Shown: positions 1 through 8,491 of the stretch, in pieces
Numbering within the stretch: the first letter of the stretch is position 1
Layout: each line of letters starts with the position of its first letter
Assembly: GCA_039024915.1 (NCBI GenBank)
Contig: JBCCPK010000002.1
Coordinates: forward strand, 186,001 to 250,000
Reading direction: 5' to 3'
Length of the DNA: 64,000 bases
Source: Pseudomonadota bacterium
GTDB lineage: Bacteria > Pseudomonadota > Alphaproteobacteria > Rhizobiales > MH13
Notes under the pieces: generated by a model
Database searches by the model: none
Told to the model about the DNA's origin: nothing
The model's input: the letters and a program-made list of their open reading frames with translations, nothing else
Translations under genes and position numbers: made by a program

Positions 1-185
1 AACTGCGGAAAGTCGAACAGCCGAACCGTCCCCTCCCAAATTGCAAACAAACTGAACACCACAAGCCACGGCATGATGCGTTCCAGCTGCTTGCTGCTGA
101 GCTTCAAGCCCCCGGTTTTACGAGAAGGCTGCGCCGCAGCTGACGATGGAGCCGGGGTTTGCGTTTGTGCGGTGGTGTCGACCAT
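1..185 (-). CDS. ABC transporter permease, N-terminal fragment
   Basis: Only the first 61 or so codons are inside the window; the gene runs off the left edge. The start ATG at 185 follows a good AGGAG ribosome site (about 196-200 read on the minus strand). The peptide opens with a polar Thr/Gln/Pro/Ala-rich stretch and then enters a hydrophobic segment (PWLVVFSLFAIWEG), as at the N-terminus of SsuC/TauC-type inner-membrane permeases. It lies 18 bp after the ATPase gene and reads the same way, so it should be the membrane subunit of the importer formed with the next two genes. The family is inferred mainly from context. Confidence 0.75.
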   Translation of the reverse strand, partial: MVDTTAQTQTPAPSSAAAQPSRKTGGLKLSSKQLERIMPWLVVFSLFAIWEGTVRLFDFPQ

Positions 186-203
186 CTGTTGCGAGCTCCT
201 CGC

Positions 204-1034
204 CTATTCAGCTGCCGCCGGGATCGGCGCGACAGGGGCGCTTTCGTCTGAGCGCGCGGTGTAAATATGATCGCGCAAATCCTGCGCGATTCCGCCAAAA
301 TCGGGGCGGAAGGTGATGTCCAGCTGGCGCGGGCGGGCAAACTCGATATCGCGTTCATGGATCATGCGGCCCGGTCGCGCGCTCATGACGTAAACCTTGT
401 CCGCCAGATACACCGCTTCGCGCAGATCGTGCGTGACGAGAATGATGGTCGGCTTCTTCGCCATCCATACGTTCTGCAGAACGCCCCACAGCTCTTCACG
501 CGTGAACATGTCGAGGGCCGCGAATGGTTCGTCGAGCATCAACAGTTCAGGCTCATGGATCAGCGCACGGCAAAGCGAAACCCGCTGCTGCATCCCGCCT
601 GAAAGCTGCCAAGGGTACTTCTCATCGAACCCTTCAAGGCCGACAAGCTTCAAAAGACTCCGCGCTTTCTCGCGAAACTCTTCCTTGCGAGACGAAAGCT
701 GGGAACGATAGGGCTGCGCAATCTCAAGCGGCAACATCACATTGTCGATCGTGTTGCGCCACGGAAGCAAGGTCGCGGCCTGAAACGCCATGCCAACGAT
801 GGAAAGTGGCCCGTCGACATACTGACCAGCGACGCGCACGCCGCCTGATGTCACCGGCCACAGACCAGACATGGCTTTCATCAAAGTGGATTTGCCACAT
901 CCCGAGGGACCAACCACAGCGATGAATTCGCCCTTGTCGACCTTCAGATTAGCACCGGACAGCGCCAGCGTTCCCGACTCTTCGCCGCCGTAGCGCAGCG
1001 AAACATCGTCAAGCTCAACAAATCCACCACTCAT
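204..1034 (-). CDS. ABC transporter ATP-binding protein (TauB/SsuB type)
   Basis: This 276-aa cytoplasmic ATPase would power a periplasmic-binding-protein-dependent importer. Walker A is GPSGCGKST (about residues 42-50), the signature is LSGGMQQRVSLCRAL, Walker B is LLMLDEPFAALD and the switch His lies in VTHDLREA. The CGKS Walker A and the MFTREELW stretch after Walker B are typical of the nitrate/taurine/sulfonate/pyrimidine-precursor subfamily. It sits between the binding protein (upstream in transcription) and the permease (downstream), as in ssu/tau/thiXYZ-like operons. The substrate cannot be read from the ATPase. Confidence 0.92.
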   Translation of the reverse strand: MSGGFVELDDVSLRYGGEESGTLALSGANLKVDKGEFIAVVGPSGCGKSTLMKAMSGLWPVTSGGVRVAGQYVDGPLSIVGMAFQAATLLPWRNTIDNVMLPLEIAQPYRSQLSSRKEEFREKARSLLKLVGLEGFDEKYPWQLSGGMQQRVSLCRALIHEPELLMLDEPFAALDMFTREELWGVLQNVWMAKKPTIILVTHDLREAVYLADKVYVMSARPGRMIHERDIEFARPRQLDITFRPDFGGIAQDLRDHIYTARSDESAPVAPIPAAAE

Positions 1035-1139
1035 GCAGGTCTCTCCGGCCGCTGCCTTCGGATCATGTGCTCGCCTGTGACGGATACCAGGCGAGGACGA
1101 GGTCCAAGCCCGGCATACCGTGTCATCATGCGTTTCCGC

Positions 1140-2165
1140 TTACATCGTTGGCAGCATGCGATCTTCTTTCGAGGGAAGATACGCGTCGGTATAAATGTCG
1201 TCCATCGTCAGGGAATTGGGAATGTCGTATGCATTCTCAACTTCGATGATCCCCAGATTAAACCGCTCTTCGTCCACCGACGAAATGCCATTTTCCTTGA
1301 CGTTGTCCGTCATGATCATCTCATCAATCGAGATCTGCCAGCGCTGGCGCTCGATCGGCACGTCGGTCAGTGGCTCGAACTCCGCCAGCCCGGCAATAGC
1401 CGCATCAGGGTCGGCAATGGCCATCTTCAGGCCTTCCAGCATGCAACCCACGACGGTCGTTACAGCCTCGGGATTGGCTTCGGCAAATGCGCGGCTTGTC
1501 AGGATAGAGGTTGAGTACAGCTCGACGCCGTAATCCTTGTAGCGGAACACGCGTTGCTGGTCTTCGGTCATGCCAAGGCGCGCCAGGCTCATCGTTGAGG
1601 AGGTGATGAAGCCCGTTACCCCATCAGCTTCACCCTGCACCAGCATCGGTTCGCGCAGTTCGGGGCTCACGGAAATCCACTCGATGGTGGACTCGTCGAT
1701 CTCGTTGGCTTTTGCAAAAATCGGGAAAAGCTGGCGACCGGCGTCGAAGTCTGGAGCGGCGAGCGTTGTCCCCTCGAAATCCTTGGGCTCGACGATTTCG
1801 CTATCGGCAGAAACGACCGCAACAAGAGGTGAGCCATCGAACAGCACGGCTACCGCGATCAGGTCGCTGTCAGGGTTCTCAGCGCGAAACTTGATTGTCG
1901 GATTGATGTCCGCAACGCCCATATCGTAAGTGCCAGCGGCCAGATCGACCGGAACGCGGCCGGAGCCGAACCCACGGTCGAATGAGATGTTGACGCCGCC
2001 CTCTTCGAAGCAGCCAGATTCCTGCGCCATCAGCGCGTACGCCTGCGGCCCCTGCCAAGCCCAGTCCATCGTGAAGCGGACATCGGTGGCCAGCGCGCTT
2101 GTTGCGCCAAGCCCGACCGTGAGGCCAGCAGCGATGATACCGCGGGTGAAAAGTGTTCGACCCAT
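1140..2165 (-). CDS. ABC transporter substrate-binding protein, NMT1/THI5-like
   Basis: A 341-aa periplasmic solute-binding protein. I chose the ATG at 2165 because it follows AGGAG and opens a clear signal peptide (MGRTLFTRGIIAAGLTVGLG, cleaved after SALA); an upstream in-frame start adds 24 residues with no signal character. The mature part opens with VRFTMDWAWQGPQAY and has VDLAAGTYDMGVAD, as in NMT1/THI5-like proteins that bind pyrimidines, taurine or similar small molecules. It is the first gene of an SBP-ATPase-permease set. Location downstream of the amidase/oxidase operon suggests it imports that operon's substrate; the ligand is unknown. Confidence 0.88.
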   Translation of the reverse strand: MGRTLFTRGIIAAGLTVGLGATSALATDVRFTMDWAWQGPQAYALMAQESGCFEEGGVNISFDRGFGSGRVPVDLAAGTYDMGVADINPTIKFRAENPDSDLIAVAVLFDGSPLVAVVSADSEIVEPKDFEGTTLAAPDFDAGRQLFPIFAKANEIDESTIEWISVSPELREPMLVQGEADGVTGFITSSTMSLARLGMTEDQQRVFRYKDYGVELYSTSILTSRAFAEANPEAVTTVVGCMLEGLKMAIADPDAAIAGLAEFEPLTDVPIERQRWQISIDEMIMTDNVKENGISSVDEERFNLGIIEVENAYDIPNSLTMDDIYTDAYLPSKEDRMLPTM

Positions 2166-2358
2166 TGTCGTTTCTCCTGTTGAAGCGCCGTTTCGCGTCC
2201 AGGCGCGTCGGTGCGAATTATCTTGGCGGCAGAACACATCCGCAAACCGCCGTAATGGTAGAGGTACTGTGCTGCGCGAACAGGGGCAACGCTGGCTTGG
2301 TTAAGGAAGCGCACAATTTTACGCCATGCCCAATATTGGCGCTGAATGCCCTTAAAGC

Positions 2359-2375
2359 TGCCTAAGGGTTAGGCA
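2359..2375. promoter_or_regulatory. 17-bp interrupted palindrome before the ABC operon, putative operator
   Basis: TGCCTAAGGGTTAGGCA has perfect 7-bp arms around GGG, in the 225-bp gap before the binding-protein gene. Read on the minus strand it contains TGCCTAACCCTTA; TGCCCAACCCTTA (12 of 13 identical) occurs at 6825-6837 before the aldehyde dehydrogenase. The adjacent minus-strand GGCAGCTTTAA (2352-2362) also recurs as GGCAGCCTTAA at 6791-6801. A nearby palindrome, CCAATATTGG, is at 2330-2339. This looks like a binding site for a shared regulator not encoded in the window. A hairpin at the end of the oxidase gene is an alternative. Confidence 0.45.
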
Positions 2376-2390
2376 TTTATCAGCGAAAGC

Positions 2391-3755
2391 TTATGAACGA
2401 ACCGGAACGTAGCTCGGCATCTTTCCAGGGTTTAACAGTCCATAAGGGTCGACGCGTGCCTTGAAAGCCAACTGATCACCGGGCACACGCTTGTGGCGTG
2501 AACCGTCCTCAACGGTGAAAACGTGCGGGTTGGCGACAGGAACCCCGTTATCTTCATGCAGCGCGATGATCTCGCTCAGTCGCTCAGGGCTTGTAAAGGG
2601 CCACAGCTGTGCGCCGTTGGCGGCAAGCTCGCCCTCATAACGGATGAATTCCATGTGCAGCGGTAATTCATCACCGAGTGCTGCATGCATTGCGCTGGCT
2701 GTCTCGATGATGCGGCCGGGCGGAAACAGTGTCTGCAAATAGGAAATCGAGCGGTCCTGCTTGACCGCGTGCAACGTCGTATGACCCCAGCTCATCTCGT
2801 AGATGGGCAGCTTTTTCGGATCGGCCTCACGCGCATCGGAGGGCTCACTGACGATGATCGGCGTTGGGTCGATTTTCGGCAGGTCGCGCTGGTCAATCAT
2901 CATGAGGACCGCGCACTTGCCCCCCTCGAGCTGTGGAATGAGCGGCCGCAGATAATGCGCGCAGGACGCAACGTGAAACGAAACCAGCCGTTTAGCAATG
3001 CCGGGATCTGCGGCCACATCGTGCGCGAAGCGTAAGGCGGCGTCGAAATCATCAAAGGCGGCAACCATGTCCTGCCAGGCGCGCGCGGGCTCAAGCGGCG
3101 CGGCGACGTCGACCACGACGCCGGTCGAGCCAAATGTGCGATTGACGAGATTGGTATCGAGACCCTCAAGCCGGATGGTTTGTGGACTATCTTCGAGGGT
3201 GATCACCGTTGCACCGTGGAGATTACCTTCTTCACGCAAACCGCCCCAAGTAACCGAGCCTATTCCGCCCGAGCCGCCGCAGAAGTAGCCGCCGATGGTG
3301 GCGATTTTCTTGGTCGACGGGTGCATGCGCAGCTCAAGCCCCTGTTCATGGGCCGCACGTTCCACCGCGTCGACTTTGGCGCCGGACATGGCCCGAAAAC
3401 CGGTCGGCCCCAGTTCGAGAATGTCCGTCATCTCGGAAAGATCGAGAACAATCCCGCCATGCAGAGGGACAGCCTGACCATAGGTCCCAGTCCCGAAACC
3501 TCTGACGGTCACGGGGATGCGCAAACGCGCCGCGGCGGATGCGATGGCGATGACTTCTTCGACGGTGGCCGGTACCGCTACGAGATCAGCTTGAAGCCCA
3601 TCAAGCGCAGCTTTCGCGATTGGGCTGAACCAGTAATAGTCCCGCGAGCGGCGCTTCAGGGTGACCGGGTCGTCAAACAGCTTCACGCCATTGACGGCAC
3701 CTCGAAACCCTTCAAGGTCATAGCGTTCCCGGTCAAACGCGTAGGCCAGCGTCAC
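2391..3755 (-). CDS. FAD-binding oxidoreductase (FAD_binding_4 / GlcD-like)
   Basis: A 454-aa flavoprotein of the PCMH/vanillyl-alcohol oxidase type. The N-terminal half carries the FAD-binding features VAVPATVEEVIAIASAA, VTVRGFGTGTYGQAVPL and IGGYFCGGSGGIGSVTWG; the C-terminus ends with the usual DPYGLLNPGKM. The start is GTG at 3755, sharing GTGA with the stop of the preceding gene; longer in-frame starts would run into that gene. It is the last gene of a five-gene operon, so it probably oxidises an alcohol, hydroxy-acid or amine intermediate made or released by the hydrolases. The substrate is unknown. Confidence 0.85.
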   Translation of the reverse strand: MTLAYAFDRERYDLEGFRGAVNGVKLFDDPVTLKRRSRDYYWFSPIAKAALDGLQADLVAVPATVEEVIAIASAAARLRIPVTVRGFGTGTYGQAVPLHGGIVLDLSEMTDILELGPTGFRAMSGAKVDAVERAAHEQGLELRMHPSTKKIATIGGYFCGGSGGIGSVTWGGLREEGNLHGATVITLEDSPQTIRLEGLDTNLVNRTFGSTGVVVDVAAPLEPARAWQDMVAAFDDFDAALRFAHDVAADPGIAKRLVSFHVASCAHYLRPLIPQLEGGKCAVLMMIDQRDLPKIDPTPIIVSEPSDAREADPKKLPIYEMSWGHTTLHAVKQDRSISYLQTLFPPGRIIETASAMHAALGDELPLHMEFIRYEGELAANGAQLWPFTSPERLSEIIALHEDNGVPVANPHVFTVEDGSRHKRVPGDQLAFKARVDPYGLLNPGKMPSYVPVRS

Positions 3756-4147
3756 GGATCTCCCTCCACCCGGTCGCGCAGCGAAACATGGGCGGCAACA
3801 ACTTTCCAACCATCCTCCATGCGTACCCATGTCTGCGATTGGCGGCCGATTTTCGCTCCGTCGCCACGGACGAACTCCGTGTTCGCTGTCGCCATGTCCG
3901 CCCCGAATGTCGTGATAACCGTGCGGCGCAAGGCGCGTTCAAGCCCCGTTGAAGGCCTTGCTTTGCGGAACGCGAGAATTTCGTCCTGCCCGTACAGGCT
4001 CTCCGCCGGGCCGTAACGGATGGTGTGCTCGGAACTCCAAAACAGCGTGTCGAGGGTGTTCACGTCATTGGTCACCAAGGCCCGCTCATAATCAGCGAAG
4101 ACGGCTTCCACTTCGGCCAGAACATCCGCTCGATTGACATCGACCAT
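3752..4147 (-). CDS. HpxZ/AtzH-like protein (DUF3225, NTF2/SnoaL fold)
   Basis: A 131-aa protein matching the DUF3225 family by its compact NTF2-like pattern: FADYERALVTNDVNTLDTLFW, then RYGPAESLYGQDEILAFR and a final SQTWVRMEDGWKVVAAHVS. Known members are HpxZ of oxalurate catabolism and AtzH of cyanuric-acid catabolism, which accompany AtzE/HpxY-type amidases. The ATG at 4147 overlaps the cupin stop by one base (TGATG). Its presence two genes after an amidase is the best clue that the operon processes a ureide, biuret-like or similar nitrogen compound. A small AtzG/HpxX subunit gene is not seen here. Confidence 0.8.
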   Translation of the reverse strand: MVDVNRADVLAEVEAVFADYERALVTNDVNTLDTLFWSSEHTIRYGPAESLYGQDEILAFRKARPSTGLERALRRTVITTFGADMATANTEFVRGDGAKIGRQSQTWVRMEDGWKVVAAHVSLRDRVEGDP

Positions 4148-4608
4148 CAAGCCGCAACCGGCATCCTGCGCCCGATCACCGCCAGATCCTCTTCCGTGAG
4201 GGGTACCTCCTGACCGGAATGAATCAGCTCTGCGAACTCTTCATTGGGGACCATCGCGCACAGGGCATAGAGCTTCCCTTCGCCCGTGTTCTCGACAACG
4301 TGCTCTTTGCCCGGCGGGATCAGAAGCGAAGAACCGGGCGCTAGGTCGACCTCGACCCCGTCGCAATAGCCCTTGCCGGTGCCTTCGAGAATGAAAAAGA
4401 ACTCGTGCGCCACCGTGTGCGTGTTTGGCGGTGTTGCGCCACCTTTCTCATAGATTTCAACGATGAATGTGAACGGAACACCATCCTGAACGGGATCCGC
4501 GAGGCAGGCAAAATAGTTCGTATCGTTGGGGCTGATCTTGTAGGCTTTGAGGTCTGACGGCGTCCGCATGACGGCATCAGCTGGTGGCGTTGCGATCTGA
4601 ATACTCAT
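4147..4608 (-). CDS. Cupin domain protein
   Basis: A 153-aa single-domain cupin. The metal-binding motif is visible: HTVAHEFFFILEGTGKGYCDG (His, His, Glu) followed by LAPGSSLLIPPGKEHVVEN with the last His. The start at 4608 forms an ATGA overlap with the end of the hydrolase gene; a longer in-frame start at 4791 would lie inside that gene and adds Arg/His-rich residues without cupin character. The role may be metal-dependent isomerisation, ring opening or decarboxylation in the same pathway. The exact reaction cannot be inferred. Confidence 0.85.
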   Translation of the reverse strand: MSIQIATPPADAVMRTPSDLKAYKISPNDTNYFACLADPVQDGVPFTFIVEIYEKGGATPPNTHTVAHEFFFILEGTGKGYCDGVEVDLAPGSSLLIPPGKEHVVENTGEGKLYALCAMVPNEEFAELIHSGQEVPLTEEDLAVIGRRMPVAA

Positions 4609-5393
4609 GGGGACTCTCCTTCCAGGGCGGTCACAAACGCATCGGCCTTCAGCGTGAAGCCAAAGATCTGGCGCGCATTGTAGATGGTTGCTTGCATGCA
4701 ATATTCGGGCGAGGTGGTCGCGGCGGCGTCCTCGAACATGAAGGTGTCGTAGCCGAGGAAGTTTGCATCGGCGAGCGTGTGGTAGACGCACTGATCAGCG
4801 TTCACGCCACCGAAAAACAGCGTATCGACCCGCAAGTTACGCAGGATCGAGTCGAGAGGCGTATCCCAGAAACCGGACATCCGATGTTTGTCGACAAAGA
4901 TGTCGGTCGGCTCGGTCATCAAAGGTTCAACGATGGCCGCGCCCCAACTACCCTTTTCAAGGACAGGTGCGCGGCGCGGGCCCATGGGCGCGCCCAGTCC
5001 GACGTCTTGTCCAGCCGGATCGTAAACGTGACGCAGCGCCGGAGAGATGTTGGCCAGATCGGGTCGGTTGCCCCAATTGACCCAGAATACCGGCATGCCG
5101 ACTGCCCGCGCGGCTGGTAGGACCCGCTGCAAGGGTGCAATCGCCGACGCAGCGGGGGCAACATCGACCCCGATGCCCGCCAGCCAACCGTCGGCGTGGC
5201 AGAAGTCGTTTTGCATATCGATCACGATCAGCGCCGATCGATTGATGTCAAAGCGCGCGGGCTTCGGTTCGCTCGCCACGATTGCGGCGCGGACCTCCAA
5301 GGGCGGGCGGACCAGATCGGCAGACTGTGCGTTGACCTTCCAGCTGTTCCGACTGTTAGGTCCAAGCGGACGGAGGGGTTCAAACTCGTTCAC
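4605..5393 (-). CDS. Isochorismatase-family cysteine hydrolase
   Basis: A 262-aa amidohydrolase of the isochorismatase/nicotinamidase superfamily. The catalytic Asp is in ALIVIDMQNDFC, the Lys in LEKGSWGAAI and the Cys in GGVNADQCVYHTL. The family includes biuret hydrolase, N-carbamoylsarcosine amidase, maleamate amidase and RutB, all cleaving C-N bonds in small amides. The N-terminal 45 or so residues precede the usual core. It starts at GTG 5393, which overlaps the amidase stop (GTGA). With the amidase and the AtzH-like protein it points to stepwise deamidation of an N-rich substrate. Confidence 0.88.
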   Translation of the reverse strand: MNEFEPLRPLGPNSRNSWKVNAQSADLVRPPLEVRAAIVASEPKPARFDINRSALIVIDMQNDFCHADGWLAGIGVDVAPAASAIAPLQRVLPAARAVGMPVFWVNWGNRPDLANISPALRHVYDPAGQDVGLGAPMGPRRAPVLEKGSWGAAIVEPLMTEPTDIFVDKHRMSGFWDTPLDSILRNLRVDTLFFGGVNADQCVYHTLADANFLGYDTFMFEDAAATTSPEYCMQATIYNARQIFGFTLKADAFVTALEGESP

Positions 5394-6646
5394 AGTTCTT
5401 CAAGCTCCTGCGCCAAATTTAACAGGACCTCATCGGTACCAGCGGGGCCGATCAGCCCCAGACCGACAGGGCCTTCGGGGGTCTTGAGAGCTGGAATAGC
5501 CAGTTGGGGCAAGCCCGCCATCCCAGCGACACATAAGATATCCAGCGCGCGCATGCGGATTTCCTGCAGTGTTTCTGGATCCAGATTCTTGTGCGGCGCG
5601 ACGCCCGCAGCGCCCGGGACAACCAGAAGGCTCGCGTCACCCAAAAAACCGCGGACATGGTCAGCAACAGCGGTGCGTTTTCCGCGTGCTTCAGCGATAT
5701 CATCGGCAGGCAGGGATTGGGCAGCCAGAAAGCGCTCACCCACGCCGGGGCCAAACTGAGGTTTTTCCCGCTCAACCCAATCGCCGTGTACGTCCCAGAC
5801 CTCTGCGGATTGGGTGGTGATGAAAGCCTGTCGCCACGCAGCAACATCCCCCACCCTCTCATCTGTTGCAGACAAGGTTACGAACTCCGGCACCAATCCT
5901 AAACGACGCGCCAACACGCGAACCTTCTCCAACAACGGTGCGCGCAGCGGCGCGTCGAGCCGCTCAAACAATTCCTCAGCAACGAGCAAACGCTCTGGGG
6001 TCAGAGGCACGGCGTTGTCAGCATTGAGAAGTGCCTGACCTGCCAAAGCCAGGACACGAGCATCACGTGCAAACCAACCGGCTGTGTCATAGCTCGGCGC
6101 CAAGGCGACCGCCCCGGACAGCGAAATCCGCCCGTGCGTCGGTCGAATACCCCATACACCGCAATAGCTTGCCGGTGCGCGCACCGAGCCGCCAGTGTCC
6201 GAGCCCAGCGCCAGATCGCATAATCCACCCGTGACCGCCGCTGCGGAACCTGCCGACGAGCCGCCGGGAATCCGGCCCGGCGCGGCGACATTGACCGGGG
6301 TGCCGTAGTGAACGTTTTCCCCGTTCAGGCTCCAGGCCAGTTCATCGGTCAAGGTCTTGCCAACGAACTGAGCACCTGCATCAAGCAGCGCGACAACCGC
6401 GGGCGCTGAACGCTGCGCCGGCTTAGCCTGCGCAAACCAGGCAGGCGAACCGGCACCGGTTTTCAAACCCGCAACGTCGTAGAGATCCTTGATCCCAACC
6501 GACAGCCCGCTCAAGAGCTGGCTTTGTGGAGCCGGCGCATAGCCTGCGGTTGAATAAGGCGCATGCGCCATGAACGCCCCAAGCGGATCGGGGCTTGTCT
6601 CGTCCGGAACGGTAAAGACTAATGGAATGTCGATTTCCACGGTCAT
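5390..6646 (-). CDS. Amidase signature family hydrolase (AtzE/GatA-like)
   Basis: A 418-aa amidase with the Ser-cisSer-Lys centre intact: catalytic Lys in VGIKDLYDVAG, then GGSSAGSAAAV and LALGSDTGGSVRAPASYCG with the two serines. The C-terminal part (ALDILCVAGMAGLPQLAIP) is typical. It is the first gene of an operon whose five cistrons all overlap by one to four bases, implying translational coupling and fixed stoichiometry. Likely substrates are carboxybiuret/allophanate-like or other small amides, judged from the HpxZ/AtzH neighbour. GatA is unlikely because gatB and gatC are absent. Confidence 0.9.
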   Translation of the reverse strand: MTVEIDIPLVFTVPDETSPDPLGAFMAHAPYSTAGYAPAPQSQLLSGLSVGIKDLYDVAGLKTGAGSPAWFAQAKPAQRSAPAVVALLDAGAQFVGKTLTDELAWSLNGENVHYGTPVNVAAPGRIPGGSSAGSAAAVTGGLCDLALGSDTGGSVRAPASYCGVWGIRPTHGRISLSGAVALAPSYDTAGWFARDARVLALAGQALLNADNAVPLTPERLLVAEELFERLDAPLRAPLLEKVRVLARRLGLVPEFVTLSATDERVGDVAAWRQAFITTQSAEVWDVHGDWVEREKPQFGPGVGERFLAAQSLPADDIAEARGKRTAVADHVRGFLGDASLLVVPGAAGVAPHKNLDPETLQEIRMRALDILCVAGMAGLPQLAIPALKTPEGPVGLGLIGPAGTDEVLLNLAQELEEL

Positions 6647-6858
6647 CAGCTTGCTCTTATGCAGCTAAAGAATGCAAGACCGATGCCATTGCTCCCGTTC
6701 AACACCCATACGGAGTATCCAGTGTGTTTACACGCTGAAAGGATCGCAGCGTATGGGGGACTTGCGGCGCTCAATGCTCGCTCCATTTTGGGCAGCCTTA
6801 AATGGGCAAACCAGCAACTAGGCATGCCCAACCCTTAACGTCTCGCCGGAAAGTCTCC
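6647..6858. promoter_or_regulatory. Divergent promoter region between amidase operon and aldehyde dehydrogenase
   Basis: This 212-bp gap drives the amidase operon leftward and the aldehyde dehydrogenase rightward. It contains GGCAGCCTTAAATGGGCA (6791-6808) and TGCCCAACCCTTA (6825-6837, ending 21 bp before the dehydrogenase ATG). Both resemble sequences before the ABC binding-protein gene at 2345-2375. The proximal element is placed where a repressor would block translation start or transcription. No regulator gene lies within the gap. Confidence 0.5.
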
Positions 6859-8307
6859 ATGACCGACACCGCTCCCTATCCCACCATCGCCATGCTTATC
6901 GACGGCAAATGGACCTCCGGGTCATCGACCGACCGCGATGAGGTGATCAATCCAGCAACAGGTGAAACGCTCGGCGAGGTGCCCCACGCCAGCTCCACCG
7001 ATCTTGATGCAGCACTCGCGGCCGCTCAAAAAGGCTTCAACTCTTGGTCTTCAAAGACCCCGGCCGCCCGGCAGGCTGTGATGAACAAAGCGGCCGACCT
7101 GATGACCGAAAGGCGGACGTCCATCGCGCAGGTTTTGACCATGGAAATGGGCAAGCCGTTGGCCGAGGCGAAGACCGAAATGGACTTTGTGATTGGCATG
7201 ACGCGGTGGTGCGGCGAAGAGGGAAAACGCGCCTATGGCCGCATCATCCCGTCATCGGTGCCCGGACCTCGCTATCATGCAGTGTGCGAGCCGGTCGGGC
7301 CCGCCTGCGCGTTCGTCGCGTGGAACTTTCCGGGCACCAACGTCATTCGGAAAATCGCTCACGCTCTGGGTGCGGGCTGCTCGATGACGCTGAAGCCCTC
7401 CGAAGAAACCCCAGGAACGGCGGTCGAGATCGCAAAATGTTTCCTCGAAGCAGGCGTGCACGACGGAGCCTTGCAGATTGTCTTCGGTGTCCCTGACACA
7501 ATCTCCCGGCACTTGATCGCGTCCAACGTCACAAAGAAGCTATCCTTCACAGGTTCGGTACCTGTCGGCAAACATCTGGCAGCTTTAGGGGCGCAGACCT
7601 TGATGCGCGTCACCATGGAGCTGGGCGGGCATGCGCCGGTCCTGGTGACGGCTGATGCTGACCTCGACAAGGCAGTGAAGCTCGCCAGCAGCTTCAAATA
7701 TCGCAATGCGGGCCAAGTCTGCATCTCTCCCACGCGCTTCCTCGTCGAACGCAAGGTCTATGCAGATTTCGTCGATGGCATGACCGAAGCATCGAAGGCG
7801 ATCAACGTGGGCAACGGTCTCGATAAAGGCGTCACGATGGGTCCGCTGATTGCCGAACGGCAGGTCGAGCGCATGGAGCGGCTCGTACAGGACGCAACTT
7901 CCAAAGGCGCGACCGTTACAACCGGCGGCGAACGCGTCGGCAATCTCGGTTCGTTCTACGCGCCCACCGTCCTCGCCGACATGACCGATGATATGGATAT
8001 GATGAACGAGGAGCCTTTTGGCCCGGTTGCCCCGATCTCACCCGTTGACAGCGTCGATGAGATGATCGCGCGCGCCAACAGGCTAGAGGTCGGCCTCGCC
8101 GGCTATGCCTTCACCACCAACAGCACGACCGCCGACCGTTTTGCGCGTGAGGTTGAAGTCGGGATGCTTGGCATCAATGCAATCGCGATCTCACTTCCGG
8201 AGACGCCCTTCGGCGGAATTGACGAATCCGGTTACGGCCATGAGGGCGGTATCGAAGGCCTGCAAGCCTACCAGCGAACGCGGCTCGTCGTTGAAGACCG
8301 GCGGTAA
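6859..8307 (+). CDS. NAD(P)-dependent aldehyde dehydrogenase (succinate-semialdehyde dehydrogenase type)
   Basis: A 482-aa ALDH. Visible features are the Rossmann motif FTGSVPVGKHL, the catalytic Glu in VTMELGGHAPVLV, the catalytic Cys in NAGQVCISPTRFLV and the C-terminal EEPFGPVAPI. The overall pattern resembles GabD-type succinate/glutarate-semialdehyde dehydrogenases. I chose ATG 6859 because the residues encoded from the alternative start at 6802 lack ALDH character. It is read away from the amidase operon across a shared promoter region and toward a branched-chain-type ABC importer, so it may oxidise an aldehyde from the imported compound. Confidence 0.9.
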   Translation: MTDTAPYPTIAMLIDGKWTSGSSTDRDEVINPATGETLGEVPHASSTDLDAALAAAQKGFNSWSSKTPAARQAVMNKAADLMTERRTSIAQVLTMEMGKPLAEAKTEMDFVIGMTRWCGEEGKRAYGRIIPSSVPGPRYHAVCEPVGPACAFVAWNFPGTNVIRKIAHALGAGCSMTLKPSEETPGTAVEIAKCFLEAGVHDGALQIVFGVPDTISRHLIASNVTKKLSFTGSVPVGKHLAALGAQTLMRVTMELGGHAPVLVTADADLDKAVKLASSFKYRNAGQVCISPTRFLVERKVYADFVDGMTEASKAINVGNGLDKGVTMGPLIAERQVERMERLVQDATSKGATVTTGGERVGNLGSFYAPTVLADMTDDMDMMNEEPFGPVAPISPVDSVDEMIARANRLEVGLAGYAFTTNSTTADRFAREVEVGMLGINAIAISLPETPFGGIDESGYGHEGGIEGLQAYQRTRLVVEDRR

Positions 8308-8491
8308 GTCTCAAGGATGGCCCTACCGCCGGAGTGCCCACTAACCATGCACTGCAAACAAGAGTTGCACGGCCATAAGCGATTGTCCTAAGAAACGCCG
8401 ATGCGCGCGTCCGGCTGCTGCTTCCGCGAGGTTGGTCCGCTCACATAAAACGCGCTTTATGCCGCGTGCAAAAAAACAGGGAACAGTACTG

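Noticed and set aside
3180-4016. 278-codon plus-strand frame
   Set aside because: It lies antisense to the FAD oxidase and HpxZ-like genes, has no ribosome site and no family features.
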